Shown: positions 32,387 through 43,635 of the stretch, one piece after another
Layout: every line of letters begins with the position of its first letter
Position numbering within the stretch: position 1 is the stretch's first letter
The notes under the pieces: model-generated
What the model was told of the DNA's origin: nothing
What the model saw: the letters and a program-made list of their open reading frames with translations, nothing else
Database searches by the model: none
NCBI GenBank assembly: GCA_010909165.1
Contig: VJWM01000108.1
Coordinates: forward strand, 372,001-436,000
From: Anthoceros angustus
Lineage: Eukaryota; Streptophyta; Anthocerotopsida; Anthocerotales; Anthocerotaceae
Reading direction: 5' to 3'
DNA: 64,000 nucleotides
Program-made: the position numbers and the translations under genes

Positions 32387-32809
32387 TCAGGAGCCTTCGG
32401 GGAACGTGCCGGCTGCCCTGCGAGGCTCGCTCTTGCGCCTCCTGCCCACCCGATGGCTGGCGTTCACCTTCGCCACCTCGTCCAGATGGTTGCCGCTGTT
32501 GCTGCTCTCCAGCAGCTTGTCGGATTCGGACTTGGGAGAGAGGAGGTCGGCGTCCATCTTCCCAGGCCTGCTGCGATTCCGGCCCTGCGTGCCGGGAGCT
32601 GTGTCCGCTGCCAGCTTGGGGAGCTTTTTGCCCTTGCTGCTGCCGTCATCCGCCTTGGTGTCCGCATCCTCCACAGCCGCCTCCTCCTTCACCACCTTCC
32701 GGGGCCTCCCCCGCTTTCTCTGCACGGGGGCCGGGGCTCCGGGCTCCGCAGCTGCCACCGTCGTCTGCTTCGAGGGAGCCACAGGCAATCTCTTCTTGGT
32801 GCGCCCCAT
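32387..32809 (-). CDS. Small AT-hook protein (140 aa)
   Basis: Predicted nuclear DNA-binding protein. The ATG at 32,809 starts MGRTKKRLPV. A classical AT-hook core KRGRPRK lies near residues 33-39, and a weaker basic R-x-R-P segment (GRNRSRPGK) near residue 75. The rest is acidic/basic low complexity (VKEEAAVEDADTKADD) with a basic VGRRRKSEPRRA tail. It resembles HMGA-like or chromatin-tail proteins, but no second domain is seen. On the coding strand the ATG is directly preceded by ttgcag, a good 3' splice site, so an upstream exon or a 5'-UTR intron is likely and this may be only the last exon. It is divergently transcribed from PPR-D. Confidence 0.6.
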   Translation of the reverse strand: MGRTKKRLPVAPSKQTTVAAAEPGAPAPVQRKRGRPRKVVKEEAAVEDADTKADDGSSKGKKLPKLAADTAPGTQGRNRSRPGKMDADLLSPKSESDKLLESSNSGNHLDEVAKVNASHRVGRRRKSEPRRAAGTFPEGS

Positions 32810-34120
32810 CTGCAACACATCCACGCACAGGAACACCCACACACGAGCAGCCTTAGTCCCCCGATCACCATCGTACAAGACGCAGGACACCCAATTGCAC
32901 ATTCTGCAAGCAACCCAAGCCGCACATTCCGAGAAATTGCAAGGCCGTACGACAGGATTCAGATCATCTGCTTGCCTGCTTGCAAGATCAGTCATGTCAC
33001 GACGGCATCACACGATGAGCTGGATACAGTGAGCTAAGAAAAAGCAGAGCAGGGAGGAATTCGAACACCGCGTTCAGCAATGGTAGCATGCGGGGAGTGG
33101 AATACAAGCACGCAGGACAGCATTCAGGGATGGGAGGAATTCGGGACGCAGAGTCACAATCTACAGCCTCGTGCATTGGGATGCTGCATTCCAGGAAGAG
33201 AGAAGGCAAAAAAAAAAAATCCATTTTCCATGCTACCTCAGGGGGATGGGACTGGGAAGCCTACACTATCCCTGCACAGATTCCCAATCAGCGAGAGCTG
33301 ACTGCGAATTGCCACAAGCTCGCTCGGATCAGAACCTTGGATGAGGAATCGAGAAAGGTGAGCCATCGGCAGAAAGTGCCCACAAAAAAGCAACACATCG
33401 CAGCATACAAGAGTAGGAGAAAGCACGCTAAGGTTGGGAGGAGGAATCTACGCATATCCGAGGGATTGAGCGAAGGAATCTGCGTGCATCCAAGAAGCAA
33501 GTTCAGCAAAGGCTGCAGGTTGGAGGAGCTGCAACCGACAGAGGGGAACATCGACTGCTCGCCGACGGAGAAAAATGGGAGTGGGCTTACAAGGATCAGC
33601 GCATTGACGGCGGGCTGCCCGATTACGGTGTCCTGCGATGGCTGATTCACGTCGCAAAAGGATGAAGCTCTGATGTGGGCGTTGCAGAATGTGTGCGATA
33701 TATTCAGCACCAGCAGCAACAGCAGAGTAAGTGAGAGGAAAGCAGAGCACAAGACAGAGTGAGTCTCGTGTGTTTTGTGTGTGTAAGGGCAGGGAAGGAG
33801 GGAGGAAGAGAAGGAGGAGGAGAAGGAGGACGAGGAGGAGGACGAGGGGGGGGAGGAGGAGGAGGAAGATGGGCGCCTTTCTCCGAGGACGCAGCGAGGC
33901 AGGAAGTACCGTTTTCACTCATGGGTAAAATCACCCGCTTTTCGAATTTATTCTATTGCCGGAGGTCGAGGATTGTGCAACAAAGCGAGGCCCTGACAAG
34001 ATTCCTCTCTCTACTTCGCCTGCTTGTCACGGGCTGGCTGCTGGGAGCAGCAGAACGGGCTGGGCTGGGCTGGGCTGGCCTTTGACAGGAGCCGGATGAT
34101 TTGGATGACCCTATCTCCGG
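32810..34120. other. Divergent intergenic region between the AT-hook gene and PPR-D
   Basis: No gene is supported. It contains a purine-rich GGA/GAC microsatellite (33,785-33,872) and, close to PPR-D, a (gggct)n run near 34,057-34,081. Any unseen upstream exon of the AT-hook gene would lie here. Confidence 0.5.
33785..33872 (+). repeat. Purine-rich (GGA)n microsatellite
   Basis: Nearly uninterrupted gga/gag/gac triplets with a run of nine G. It creates long Leu-rich or Arg/Gly-rich open frames that are not genes. Confidence 0.9.
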
Positions 34121-37100
34121 ATGAGGAGACGCGGGCCTGGGCTGCTGCTGTCTTGTGGGTTGATGAGGCAGTTGCAGGGATGGCCGTGCAGGAGGAGCCT
34201 GGCGAGTCTGAGGGCCTTGGATGGAGTTGGGGTGGGTGCCAAGGGCAGCAATGTGCACCGCCCGAGACCCAGGCCAGCTGCTGCATCCTTGCAGCAGCGG
34301 GGCGGGGATTCTGCTCTGGAGTCTGGTCGTGTCAGTTACGGGCTTGGGAGGTGCAGGCAGGATGCTTGCAGCTGATTTCATTTGTCATGGTTTGTGGCTT
34401 ACGCTGATGCTGGTTGGTTGGTTGGGTGGAGACTTACCAGCCCTTTTCACGAATCAGGGTGGTGGAGGCTGAAGCGTCGTGGAGCAAATTGTGTGAGCAA
34501 GGGCAGCTGGATGAGGCCTTCCAGGTGGTGGATCTCTTGTGGCAGGATGGAAGTGGCGTGTCAAGGGACATGCTGTACGCTCTGTTGAAAGGGTGCATGG
34601 CCAGGAAGGACTTGGATTTTGGCAGAAAGGTTCATGACCTCACGGTGAGGAGTGGGCATGGGTCCAATTCTTTCTTGGGAAACCACATGATTCGCATGTA
34701 TGCTTCTCATGGAAGCATGGACGAAGCAAACCGAGTCTTCAGAAAGCTACCCGCACCTAATGAATTTGTGTGGGCTTCTATCATCTCTGCTCATGCTGAG
34801 AATAAGAGACCCCTGGATGGGATACAGCTTTACTGGCAGATGCGAGCTTCCAATGTGAGGCCAACTGATTATATATTAGTCGCTGTCCTGAAAGCTTGTG
34901 CTACTGGAGGTGATTTGACATCTGGCAAGCTTGTCCATGCTGATGTTGTGGACAGCGGGTTGGAGTCGAATGTGTTTGTCGGGAGCACGTTGATTGATAT
35001 GTATGCCAAGTGCGGGAGCATGGAGGATGCTCGCAGGGTGTTTGATAGCTTGGTGACAAAAAATGTGGTCACGTGGAACACCATGATTTCAGGTTGTGTT
35101 CTCAATGGCCTGGGTCATGAAGCTCTGAAACTGTATCGGGCCATGCAACAGGATGGCACGATGCCGGACAGTGCCACGTTTGTGAGCGTTCTTAAAGCAT
35201 GCAGCAGCGTTGGAGCCATTAAGGAGGGCAGGCAAGTCCATGAGGAAATTCTGCAGAGATCAGGGGATGTAGATACCTCGGTTCTGAACACACTTGTGGA
35301 CATGTATGCCAAATGTGCGAGCCTGCAAGATGCATGCAGAGTGTTTGACAGCATGTCGAGGAAAAATGTGGTGACCTTCAATGCGATGATTGCGGGCTAT
35401 GTACAGCATGGACGTTTTCAAGAGGCCCTTAACCTTCATTCGAGAATGCTTTCGAATGGAGTAACTGCTGACAGTGTCACCTTTTTAAGTGTGCTGAAAG
35501 CATGTGGCAGTTTAAGAGCCATCCAGGAGGGCAGGCAGGTCCATGTACAAATTTCAGACCAGAAATTAGAGTCAGATGTGTTTGTAGGTAGCGCGTTGGT
35601 AGACATGTATGCTAAATGTGGGAGCCTGGATGATGCTCGTAGAGTCTTTGACAAATTGTGCAACAGAAATCTGGTAACTTGGAATACCATGATTGCTGGA
35701 TATGGTCGCCAGGGGCTTGGCCAAGAAGCGCTGGCCCTGTACATGAACATGCGACATGGAGGCATGATACCAGACAGTGCGACATTTGTAAGTGTTTTGA
35801 AAGCTTGTAGCAGCATAAGAGCATTACAAGAAGGCAAACAGATCCATGACCACATCTTGGAGAGAAGGCTGCTCGAAGATGCATCTGTCAGCAGCTCACT
35901 GATCGACATGTATTCGAAATGTGGGAACCTTGAGGCCGCCCGCAGTGTTTTTGACAGACTGCAGACCAAAACTGAGGTGACATGGAACTCGATGATCGCT
36001 GGATACGTGCAGTGTGGACTTGGTAGGGAGGCGCTCAAACTATATGAAGGGATGCAGCAGAATGGTGTTACCCGAGATACTATCACCTACCTGAGCATCC
36101 TGAAAGCCTGTGCTAGCATAGGTGCCTTGAAGGAGGGCAAGCAGATCCACGACGATATCTTGGAAAGCGGGCTGGAGGCCGAAGTAACAGTGGGAAACAC
36201 GCTTGTGGACATGTATGCGAAATGTGGGAGCCTGGCTGATGCTCAGTCACTTTTTGACAGACTCTCGGTGAAGGATGTGGTGACATGGAATGCCCTTATC
36301 AACGGCTATGGTCAGCATAATGAATGTGGGTTGGCCATGAAATGTTTTGAAGCGATGCAGAGGCAGAGAGTTCCGCCAGATGCTGCAACATTCACCTCTC
36401 TGTTTGTAGCATGCAGTCATGTGGGACTGGTGAACGAGGGTCTTCACTACTTCAAGCTCATGATCGAAGAGCACGGCATCGTGCCTACAGATGAACACCA
36501 CACCTGTATAGTTGATCTTCTCGGCAGGTCAGGCTACCTCGAGGAGGCCCATAGCTTGGTGAGGTCCGTCACACCTGCGAGTGCCAAGTGGATATCTCTG
36601 CTGAGTGCATGCAGAAGTCACGGTGCGGTGGAGCGAGGAAGGCTATGCTTTGATATGCTTGTGGAACAGGACCCCGAAGAGGCTTCTGCGTACGTTCTCA
36701 TGTCAAAACTCTATGCGGAGGCTGGCATGCAAGAGGACGCAGATTCAATTGACGAATCCATGAGAAGCACTGGTGCAGTAAAGAAGCTTGCAAAGGCTGT
36801 GATTCAAGTTAATGACACAGTGCACGAGTTCACTGTGGGTGAAATGAGGGATGATCTATCTGCCAAGCTAAAAAGCTTGAACCTGGGAGCAGAGCAGCAG
36901 AAACGGGTGCCCCAATCTGACCCAGCATCTAAGCTGCCGTATGACGCAGAGGAGGAGGATGCCCTGTGTGGACATGCTGAGAAGCTGGCCTTAGCTTTTG
37001 GTCTCCTCAACACTCCGGAAGGCTCCACGTTGCTCGTCAACAAGAATCTGCGGATGTGTGATCACTGCCACAATGGAACCAAAGCCATCTCTAAGATTGA

Positions 37101-37182
37101 AAACCGCGAGATCATCATCCGAGATGCACACCGTGTTCATCACTTCAAGGATGGCTTCTGCTCCTGTGGGGATTTTCATTGA
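34121..37182 (+). CDS. PPR-D: DYW-class PPR protein with six P-L-S triplets, two exons (984 aa)
   Basis: Predicted organellar RNA-editing factor. The main frame is open from 34,408 but has no ATG until well inside the repeats, so the start must lie upstream. A fitting model is exon 1 34121-34350 and exon 2 34458-37182: the donor after GGGAG and the acceptor gaatcag give matching phase 2, with a 107-bp intron. Exon 1 encodes an Arg/Ser/Ala-rich, acid-poor leader (MRRRGPGLLLSCGLMRQ) typical of an organelle transit peptide. Six triplets follow (IRMYASHGSMDEA, IDMYAKCGSMEDA, VDMYAKCASLQDA, VDMYAKCGSLDDA, IDMYSKCGNLEAA, VDMYAKCGSLADA). Then come E motifs (IVDLLGRSGYLEEA) and a DYW domain (GHAEKLALAFG, MCDHCH, CSCGDFH). 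There is no PDF block. The PG box is KLAKAVIQV. Exon 2 is secure; exon 1 is inferred. Confidence 0.9.
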
Positions 37183-37358
37183 ATGCCTGTTGGAGCTTCT
37201 GTTATCTTCTCGACGCTGTTGCCTCTTATTTGTACCTGCAAGGAGACATCGGGTAGGACAAAATGAAGATGGGCTTTACGGCAAAGATGACATGGCCCTT
37301 GGACCAGGGATGGGCCCCTAAGGCAGTTCCAGAATTGGAAGTACCCATGCCCGTCGCG

Positions 37359-37510
37359 TCATCCTTGGGCCTGGCTGAGCTCGCCTCTATCATTTTGGCA
37401 GGCATGTACAGACTGTAGACAGAGCACCACGCATCTGAGGCTCTTGGAAATGGGATCACCATCCCAAAGGGCCAGCTGCTTTGCCACCACGCTTCTGCCA
37501 GGAACGTGAT
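37359..37510 (-). pseudogene. Relic of CLC 3' exons downstream of PPR-D
   Basis: Minus-strand text matches the last two coding exons of the intact CLC gene at 46.4-46.7 kb. AKMIEASSARPKDD corresponds to AKRIEAILSRPKDD, and the QLALWDGDPISKSLR region corresponds to GLLDRDSIPKCLR. A 24-bp segment present in the intact gene is missing. No full frame remains. Confidence 0.75.
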
Positions 37511-37552
37511 GGAATCTGGAATCTAGAATTTGGAATCTGGAATCTGGAATCT
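37511..37552. repeat. ggaatct microsatellite
   Basis: Five to six copies of (t)ggaatct with one variant copy, directly after the CLC relic. Confidence 0.85.
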
Positions 37553-37979
37553 CTACCATCTCTCCATCCTGAGTCCTTGGCATCCTCCTCAAGGCCAAGA
37601 GTACGGCCCGAGAAGGCCACATCATACGGTGACCCAATGTCCTCCGGTCAGGCGGGACATCCATTCTACACATACGTACATGCATGAGCACTGACTACCT
37701 TCTGGAATGGATATTTAAAATATTAAATTTCAGCTTTATTACCTAAAATTATACAGAATTTTCTTAATAAAGTTTTTGAAATCGAAGTCATCTATACGAG
37801 TTGTTTCTACAATTCCTCAAACCTTGTAACCTCTGTTTGAGCTGTCAAGAAAGAGACATGAGATAGGAGAATCAAATGAGAAAATGAAGATGGGATGCTT
37901 TAGGCAACCATGAGATGATCGTGGGCCAGGGATGATCGTAGGCCAAGGATGGGCCCATGGAGGGAACAACATAAGAGAT

Positions 37980-40257
37980 TACCCTCAAGGTTTGACAGGC
38001 ATGTGAAACTTGTAGCAATGGAGCATTATCTTGAGACACTTGGGAATGATATCACGATCCAAAAAGGCCAACTTCTCATGTGAAGCTTTTAGCTATGGAA
38101 CATTGCCCTGAGACACTTGGGAATGATCCGAAAATGCCAACTACTTTGCAACCATGATTTTACCAACGCCCTTGTTGTGCACCAGCCATGACTATGACGA
38201 AATAGGAAGCAAAGAAACCGTAAATGTTATCAAAAGTCTCTAAGATGCTAGAGAATATTATTGGCTTATTATTACAAAAACTCAAGCATGTGACATAACT
38301 AGCACACTCGGACCATTTGTATGTATAAAAACTCAAGCACGTTAGAATCGACCCTCAGTATATGTACTCTCAATATATGTTATTTTTATATTGTATGTTG
38401 CTCATCTTTCTACTCCCAATGCAGTTCTACTTTGCTCTTCCCGGACATAATAGGGCAAAAGGATATTTGTTATTTTTTATTAATTAGTATAATGTATGAC
38501 TACTTAAAAACTAAATTTTATTTTTTCATGGGTCCGCTCTAGTCTTTGATCGAGGCTTTATACTATCTATAGAGATGAATACAAATATTTTTTAAAATTT
38601 TATTTTTGATACATGTTATTCTATGTTACCCTTATTGATACTCTCGGTGGATAACATCCATTGAGGCTACACTACACATAGCCAGCATATGATGACCACA
38701 TATATGACCAAGTGTTTACAACATTTGTGTCTACCATGTATCTACACTTGGCCTTCACATGGCCTCTATACCCATAGGTGCACCTTAAAACATTAAAACA
38801 TAACGTGTAGTGACCACACTTATGACCATGAGGGTTCGCTACCCGTTGTCTATCATATATTTATAGTTAGCCTTTACATGGCCTCTATAGTTAGCCTATC
38901 ATATATCTATAGTTAGCCCTATCATATATCTATAGTTAGCCTTTACATGGCCTCTATAGTTAGCCTTTACATGGCCTCTGGATTTAGGGTCTACCCTAAT
39001 ACACGATTACTCAAATGAGTAATTTAATCATTCGTCAATACCCTCCTCGTGTCAGTACAAGAACGTAGTGTGATGCATATATCAACTGCTAGGCCTCCCT
39101 AGGTAGGATATGTGACTACCCTCAAGGTTTGACAGCATGTGAAACTTGTAGCAATGGAGCATTATCTTGAGACACTTGGGAATGATATCACGATCCAAAA
39201 AGGCCAACTTCTCATGTGAAGCTTTTAGCTATGGAACATTGCCCTGAGACACTTGGGAATGATCCGAAAATGCCAACTACTTTGCAACCATGATTTTACC
39301 AACGCCCTTGTTGTGCACCACCATGACTATGACTTAAATAGGAAGCAAAGAAACCAGAATGTTATCAAAAGTCTCTAAGATGCTAGAGAATATTATTGGC
39401 TTATTATTACAAAAACTCAAGCATGTGACATAACTAGCACACTCGGACCATTTGTATGTATAAAACTCAAGCACGTTAGAATCGACCCTCAAAGATATGT
39501 ACTCTCAATATATGTTATTTTTATATTGTATGTTGCTCATCTTTCTACTCCCAATGCGTTCTACTTTGCTCTTCCCGGACATAATAGGGCAAAAGGATAT
39601 TTGTTATTTTTTATTAATTAGTATAATGTATGACTACTTAAAAACTAAATTTTATTTTTTCATGGGTCCGCTCTAGTCTTTGATCGAGGCTTTATACTAT
39701 CTATAGAGATGAATACAAATATTTTTTAAAATTTTATTTTTGATACATGTTATTCTATGTTACCCTTATTGATACTCTCGGTGGATAACATCCATTGAGG
39801 CTACACTACACATAGCCAGCATATGATGACCACATATATGACCTGAAGTGTTTACAACATTTGTGTCTACCATGTATCTACACTTGGCCTTCACATGGCC
39901 TCTATACCCATAGGTGCACCTTAAAACATTAAAACATAACGTGTAGTGACCACACTTATGACCATGAGGGTTCGCTACCCCGTTGTCTATCATATATTTA
40001 TAGTTAGCCTTTACATGGCCTCTATAGTTAGCCCTATCATATATCTATAGTTAGCCCTATCATATATCTATAGTTAGCCTTTACATGGCCTCTATAGTTA
40101 GCCTTTACATGGCCTCTGGATTTAGGGTCTACCCTAATACACGATTACTCAAATGAGTAATTTAATCATTCGTCAATACCCTCCTCGTGTCAGTACAAGA
40201 ACGTAGTGTGATGCATATATCAACTGCTAGGCCTCCCTAGGTAGGATATGTGACTAC
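37980..40257. repeat. 1,138-bp tandem duplication
   Basis: Copy 1 (37,980-39,119) and copy 2 (39,120-40,257) are collinear throughout, from accctcaaggtttgaca to ggtaggatatgtgactac. Differences are about ten 1-3 nt insertions, deletions or local slips, with virtually no clean substitution. Each copy begins with two adjacent fragments (about 83 bp apart) of the CLC exon-7 tail (gagacacttgggaatgat, ccaactactttgcaaccat). Each also contains an internal repeat of ctatagttagcctttacatgg. Confidence 0.93.
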
Positions 40258-40507
40258 TATTCTCTCCATCCTTTAGAAACTTGCATATCTGAATTATCTT
40301 AGATTCACCATCAAAGTCGACTACTTCTAAACCATAATTTGGTAGGACCTCCTCCAAGAATTGATGTGTACATCGATGTCTTAGTTCAAGGAACTCTTTT
40401 AAATCAAAGATTATATTATTTATTGAATTAGCAATGAAAATCATTCGGAATGCAGCAATCCCAACAACCCCAACAAGGACCCAGTTGGCCACATCTCCGC
40501 TTTTCAT
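40220..40507 (-). CDS. Small single-pass membrane protein, family unknown (95 aa)
   Basis: The ATG at 40,507 starts MKSGDVANWVLVGVVGIAAF, giving one predicted membrane segment at about residues 8-30. A charged, partly helical part follows (NNIIFDLKEFLELRHR) and then FLEEVLPNYGLEVVDFDGES. A homologous frame with an aligned start (MKAEDAASCA...) lies at 44,487-44,711. The 3' end (actattctctcc region, about 40,255-40,275) resembles a piece of CLC exon 7, so the C-terminus may derive from a CLC relic. I cannot assign a function. Confidence 0.4.
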   Translation of the reverse strand: MKSGDVANWVLVGVVGIAAFRMIFIANSINNIIFDLKEFLELRHRCTHQFLEEVLPNYGLEVVDFDGESKIIQICKFLKDGENSSHISYLGRPSS

Positions 40508-40815
40508 CCCTCGAATACTCCAGTAACGTTCCAAACCACGGAGTGAACCCGGCTCTCTGCTCACCAATAGGCATGTTAAATAGAGGTGACTCAAAAGATT
40601 TTAACACAATCTATTAGAAAGTCAAGAGATAGAAGACTAAAAGTCATGTAAACTAAAGGTGAAACGTCAAGTAAGTTAAAGGACTACGTCACTACAATAT
40701 AAATAAATTAGCCTATTACTAGTACCAAACATAGAAGAAAGCTAGTAAGTAAGCTAATCAATAAGCCATGCCCTTAGCTGTTGACCCACAAGTGATGTTT
40801 GGTACTCTCTTCATG

Positions 40816-41330
40816 CTTCGCACGTCGCCCATGGTTCCTACTTCGCACATGGCCCAGGGTTTCTGCTTCGCACCTTGCCTAAGGTTCCTGCTTAGCACGA
40901 TGCCTAAGGTTCCTGCTTCGCACGTCGCCCAGGGTTCCTACTTCGCACATGGCCCAAGGTTTCTGCTTCGCACCTTGCCTAAGGTTCCTGCTTAGCACGA
41001 TGCCTAAGGTTCCTGCTTCGCACGTCGTTTAAGGTTCGTGCTTCGCAGGTCTTTTAGGGTTCGTGCTTCGCAGGTCTTTTAGGGTTCTTGCTTCGCAGGT
41101 CTTTTAGGGTTCCTGCTTCGCAGGTCTTTTAGGGTTCCTGCTTCGCACATGACCCAGGGTTTCTGCTTCGCACGTGCCTAAGGTTCCTGCTTCGCACGTC
41201 GTTTAGGGTTCCTGCTTTGCACATGACCCAGGGTTTCTGCTTCGCACGTGCCTAAGGTTCCTGCTTCGCACGTCGTTTAGGGTTCCTGCTTCGCACGTCT
41301 TTTAGGGTTCGTGCTTCGCACATTGCCCAA
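40816..41330. repeat. 25-bp satellite with 100-bp higher-order unit
   Basis: About twenty monomers of cttcgcacgtcgtttagggttcct(g/a) and variants. In the first 200 bp four distinct monomers (gtcgccc, catggccc, ccttgcct and cgatgcct types) repeat in the same order. Later monomers carry the plant telomere heptamer tttaggg. The 25-bp period is not a multiple of 3, so it is not coding. Confidence 0.93.
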
Positions 41331-41396
41331 ATATACCTTATTCGAACTGTGTCTCCCTCTCCGGCTTTTCTATCTAGCTTGAGGGACTTCGAAAAC

Positions 41397-41816
41397 TAGG
41401 TCATCCAGACATTGGGTGACATCATCGGCCCAGGTACCTTCAAGGGTAATGTTGGGGATCTGGCGCGGCGGCAAACGTCCCTAGCTAATATGTTTGGGGG
41501 TACAGGTCTATTGGTCACAGAGGCTTTTGCGCCGACAAGCTTCCTTGGAAGTTGGGCCCTCTCCACCCCTATCTTGGCGGCTCGCTTTCTAATCAAGGAT
41601 TCCTACATCTTAGAGGGCTTCGTCTCGGGGGTAAAGGAGGGGGGTTTTTCCTTGCAAGCATCCTTAAGGTTGACTAGGGGTCTTTTACCCTCTCAGGCTA
41701 GGGAGGTTATGTCTCCTTTGGCCTTGTTCCGTGTAGATGGTTTTTGTGGGCTTCAAGCCTCTCTCCGAGCGAAGCAATATAGACAGTTGAATTCCTTCAT
41801 TGCTCTACCCACTTGA
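41397..41816 (+). other. Open segment, probably part of a degraded retroelement
   Basis: The open frame lacks an ATG and encodes GDIIGPGTFKGNVGDLA... with no recognised domain. Its position just upstream of the 42.3-42.9 kb retroelement-like frame, on the same strand, suggests it belongs to the same decayed element. Confidence 0.3.
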
Positions 41817-41944
41817 GCTCACCCTCGCTCTTGTTTGGGGAAGGGAGCAGGTTTCTGGCTTTTGGCCCGACCTTGCATCCAGGAGGCCTTCCGATTCGCA
41901 CCGACTTCTTCTCTACCGCTACGAGGTTCCGCCTAAGCTTGGTC

Positions 41945-42020
41945 CAACCTAGTTAGAAATAAGGCAGACCACATGGTTCTGTATTACGCTGGTAAGTCTA
42001 ACTAGACCTAGCTATAAAGT
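41945..42020 (+). mobile_element. LTR-like fragment (+ strand)
   Basis: gttagaaataaggcagacca, then tggttctgta and an actagacctagctataaag string, match in inverted orientation the LTR at about 51,130-51,210. ctataaag may be the LTR TATA box. Confidence 0.55.
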
Positions 42021-42303
42021 GTAGTTAGTTAAGTAGCAGGCTAATTGAAAAAAACACACCCCTTCGTAAACCGCTATACAAGGCCTACCAATGAACACAT
42101 CTTCAAACAATTGCAAAAAGTACTTTGATGCAATCGCTTTCGTATATGGAATTCTAACTAGCCTCAATCGAGCTTTGAAAGTTCTCTCACGACCTACAGC
42201 TGTGGGGCTCCCTTCGATGACTCTGGGACCCACTTGGCTCGCTATCTAATTGGTGGGCAATGCATTGTCGCACATAGGGTAGTCTGAGACGTCATGTTCT
42301 TCA

Positions 42304-42930
42304 TTGCTAGGGAGAGCGGAGCGCCCACATACTTTGTCTAATGACATTTCTCTTAGGGCTAACCTATATCTAACCTGGCTGGACTTGGTCTCTATTGCAT
42401 ATGTGGTTGCAACAGACCCTACTCAGGATATCGCCTGCAAGCATGTCATCATCAACCCTCCGGGTTGGGCAGTGGAGGGATGCGCTACGACCAAGGTTCA
42501 CAAGTACACCCCTATAAAGGAAGGCCATGCTTTCATTCCCCTTGCTGTTGAGAATCATGGGGCCATGGGCAAAGACTTCTCGAGGTTTATCAAGTTTTGT
42601 GCTAAAGCATACCACATCCACAAGAACGAGGCAGGTCTGCCTCTTGCCTGTGTGGTGCCTTTCTTCCGGCTACGAGTATTCATTGCCCTGCAGAGGGCAT
42701 TGGCAAACGCAATTTTCAGGACGGCTTTAAACGCGGAGAATGTGGCAGCTTCAGCTCTGGTGGTAAGTAGGCCATTCCTTATTCTAGACTATGACATCTT
42801 GGGTACGAGAGGTAGCTTTAGGGTAGAAGATGGGGTGGGGCTAGTCCCTTTAGGCCTAGGGCCCCCTAGAGAGACGATGGGGCATCGCCCCAATGTAGTT
42901 GGGACTTTCCATCCCTACATATTTATATAG
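42304..42930 (+). mobile_element. Retroelement-derived ORF fragment
   Basis: The 208-codon frame encodes PPGWAVEGCATTKVHKY, HAFIPLAVENHGAMGK and FFRLRVFIALQRALANAIF. The second and third strings match a frame at 50,560-50,790 (AFIALAIETHGVMGK, YRQRVSIILQRALANAVY). From memory, blocks of this type (AVETHG...RISIALQRA) occur downstream of reverse transcriptase in some plant and algal retroelements. No RT core is visible here, so this is a 5'-truncated remnant. Confidence 0.55.
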
Positions 42931-43635
42931 TCTCTAATTTTTCATTCTTAGTTTTCAATTTTCAAGTCATCCTGTGCATCAGCGCTGCTTTCCCAGACCC
43001 AGTTGCACGGTTCAGGCACCGCAGATGCGAAGCATTTCTGTGTGGTCCATGCCTTGCTGTGCTGCCCAGGATGCTACCAAGTTCATCATTCATGTCCTCG
43101 AAGAGTCGCCCCGAGAAACAGCTCTTCAGCCATCCAGTGCCAAATCCATTCAGTGCGCCAAATCCAGCCATCCAGTGAATCTCCTTCTGATCGAGCCCAG
43201 AAGCCCGTGTAGCAGCAAAACTCAGCTTTCCTCTTCCCTGACCTTGAATTTGCCACACGCTGAAGAACCATACTGCAAAATCGTCATTCTGTGCGGGGAA
43301 TCCCCATACACAGAAGTACAGCTCGGGCACTGCAAATGCGAAACCTTGGTGGAGCGTCATCTCCATTGTGTACTGTCAGTTGCCTACACATTGCAGCTGC
43401 CACGTCCTTCAGTAGGCCTGTCACCACACAAGCATGGGAATCCTGGAACCTGGAAATTTGTCTGTGAGGGACAAGCCCCAGAGTTCTTTCTTCAGTTTTT
43501 TTTTTGAGAGGTCTGAATTATGGAGCACATCGCAACTTGACAGTGCATTAGAGCATCACAAGATGGCAAATTGAGAGACACACAGTTTGGTGCTGTGAAT
43601 TGAAGGAGGCTGTGATTTCAGTCAGTGGCTCAGTT
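42931..43635. other. Spacer upstream of the PPR pseudogene
   Basis: The overlapping open frames at 42,962-43,507 on both strands have no domain, and I regard them as chance. No repeat was noticed. Confidence 0.4.

Noticed and set aside
33448-33934. Leu-rich minus-strand and Arg/Gly-rich plus-strand frames
   Set aside because: They are products of the (GGA)n microsatellite read in different phases.
40768-40995. 75-codon frame across the satellite
   Set aside because: The 25-bp period is not divisible by three, so the repeated peptide cannot be maintained. It is non-coding.
40816-41330. CRISPR-like array
   Set aside because: Direct repeats are contiguous with no unique spacers, and the host is a eukaryote. 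This is a satellite.
42962-43507. Overlapping 134-codon (-) and 177-codon (+) frames
   Set aside because: They overlap on opposite strands with no recognisable motif. Codon content looks random, and the region lies between retroelement and pseudogene debris.
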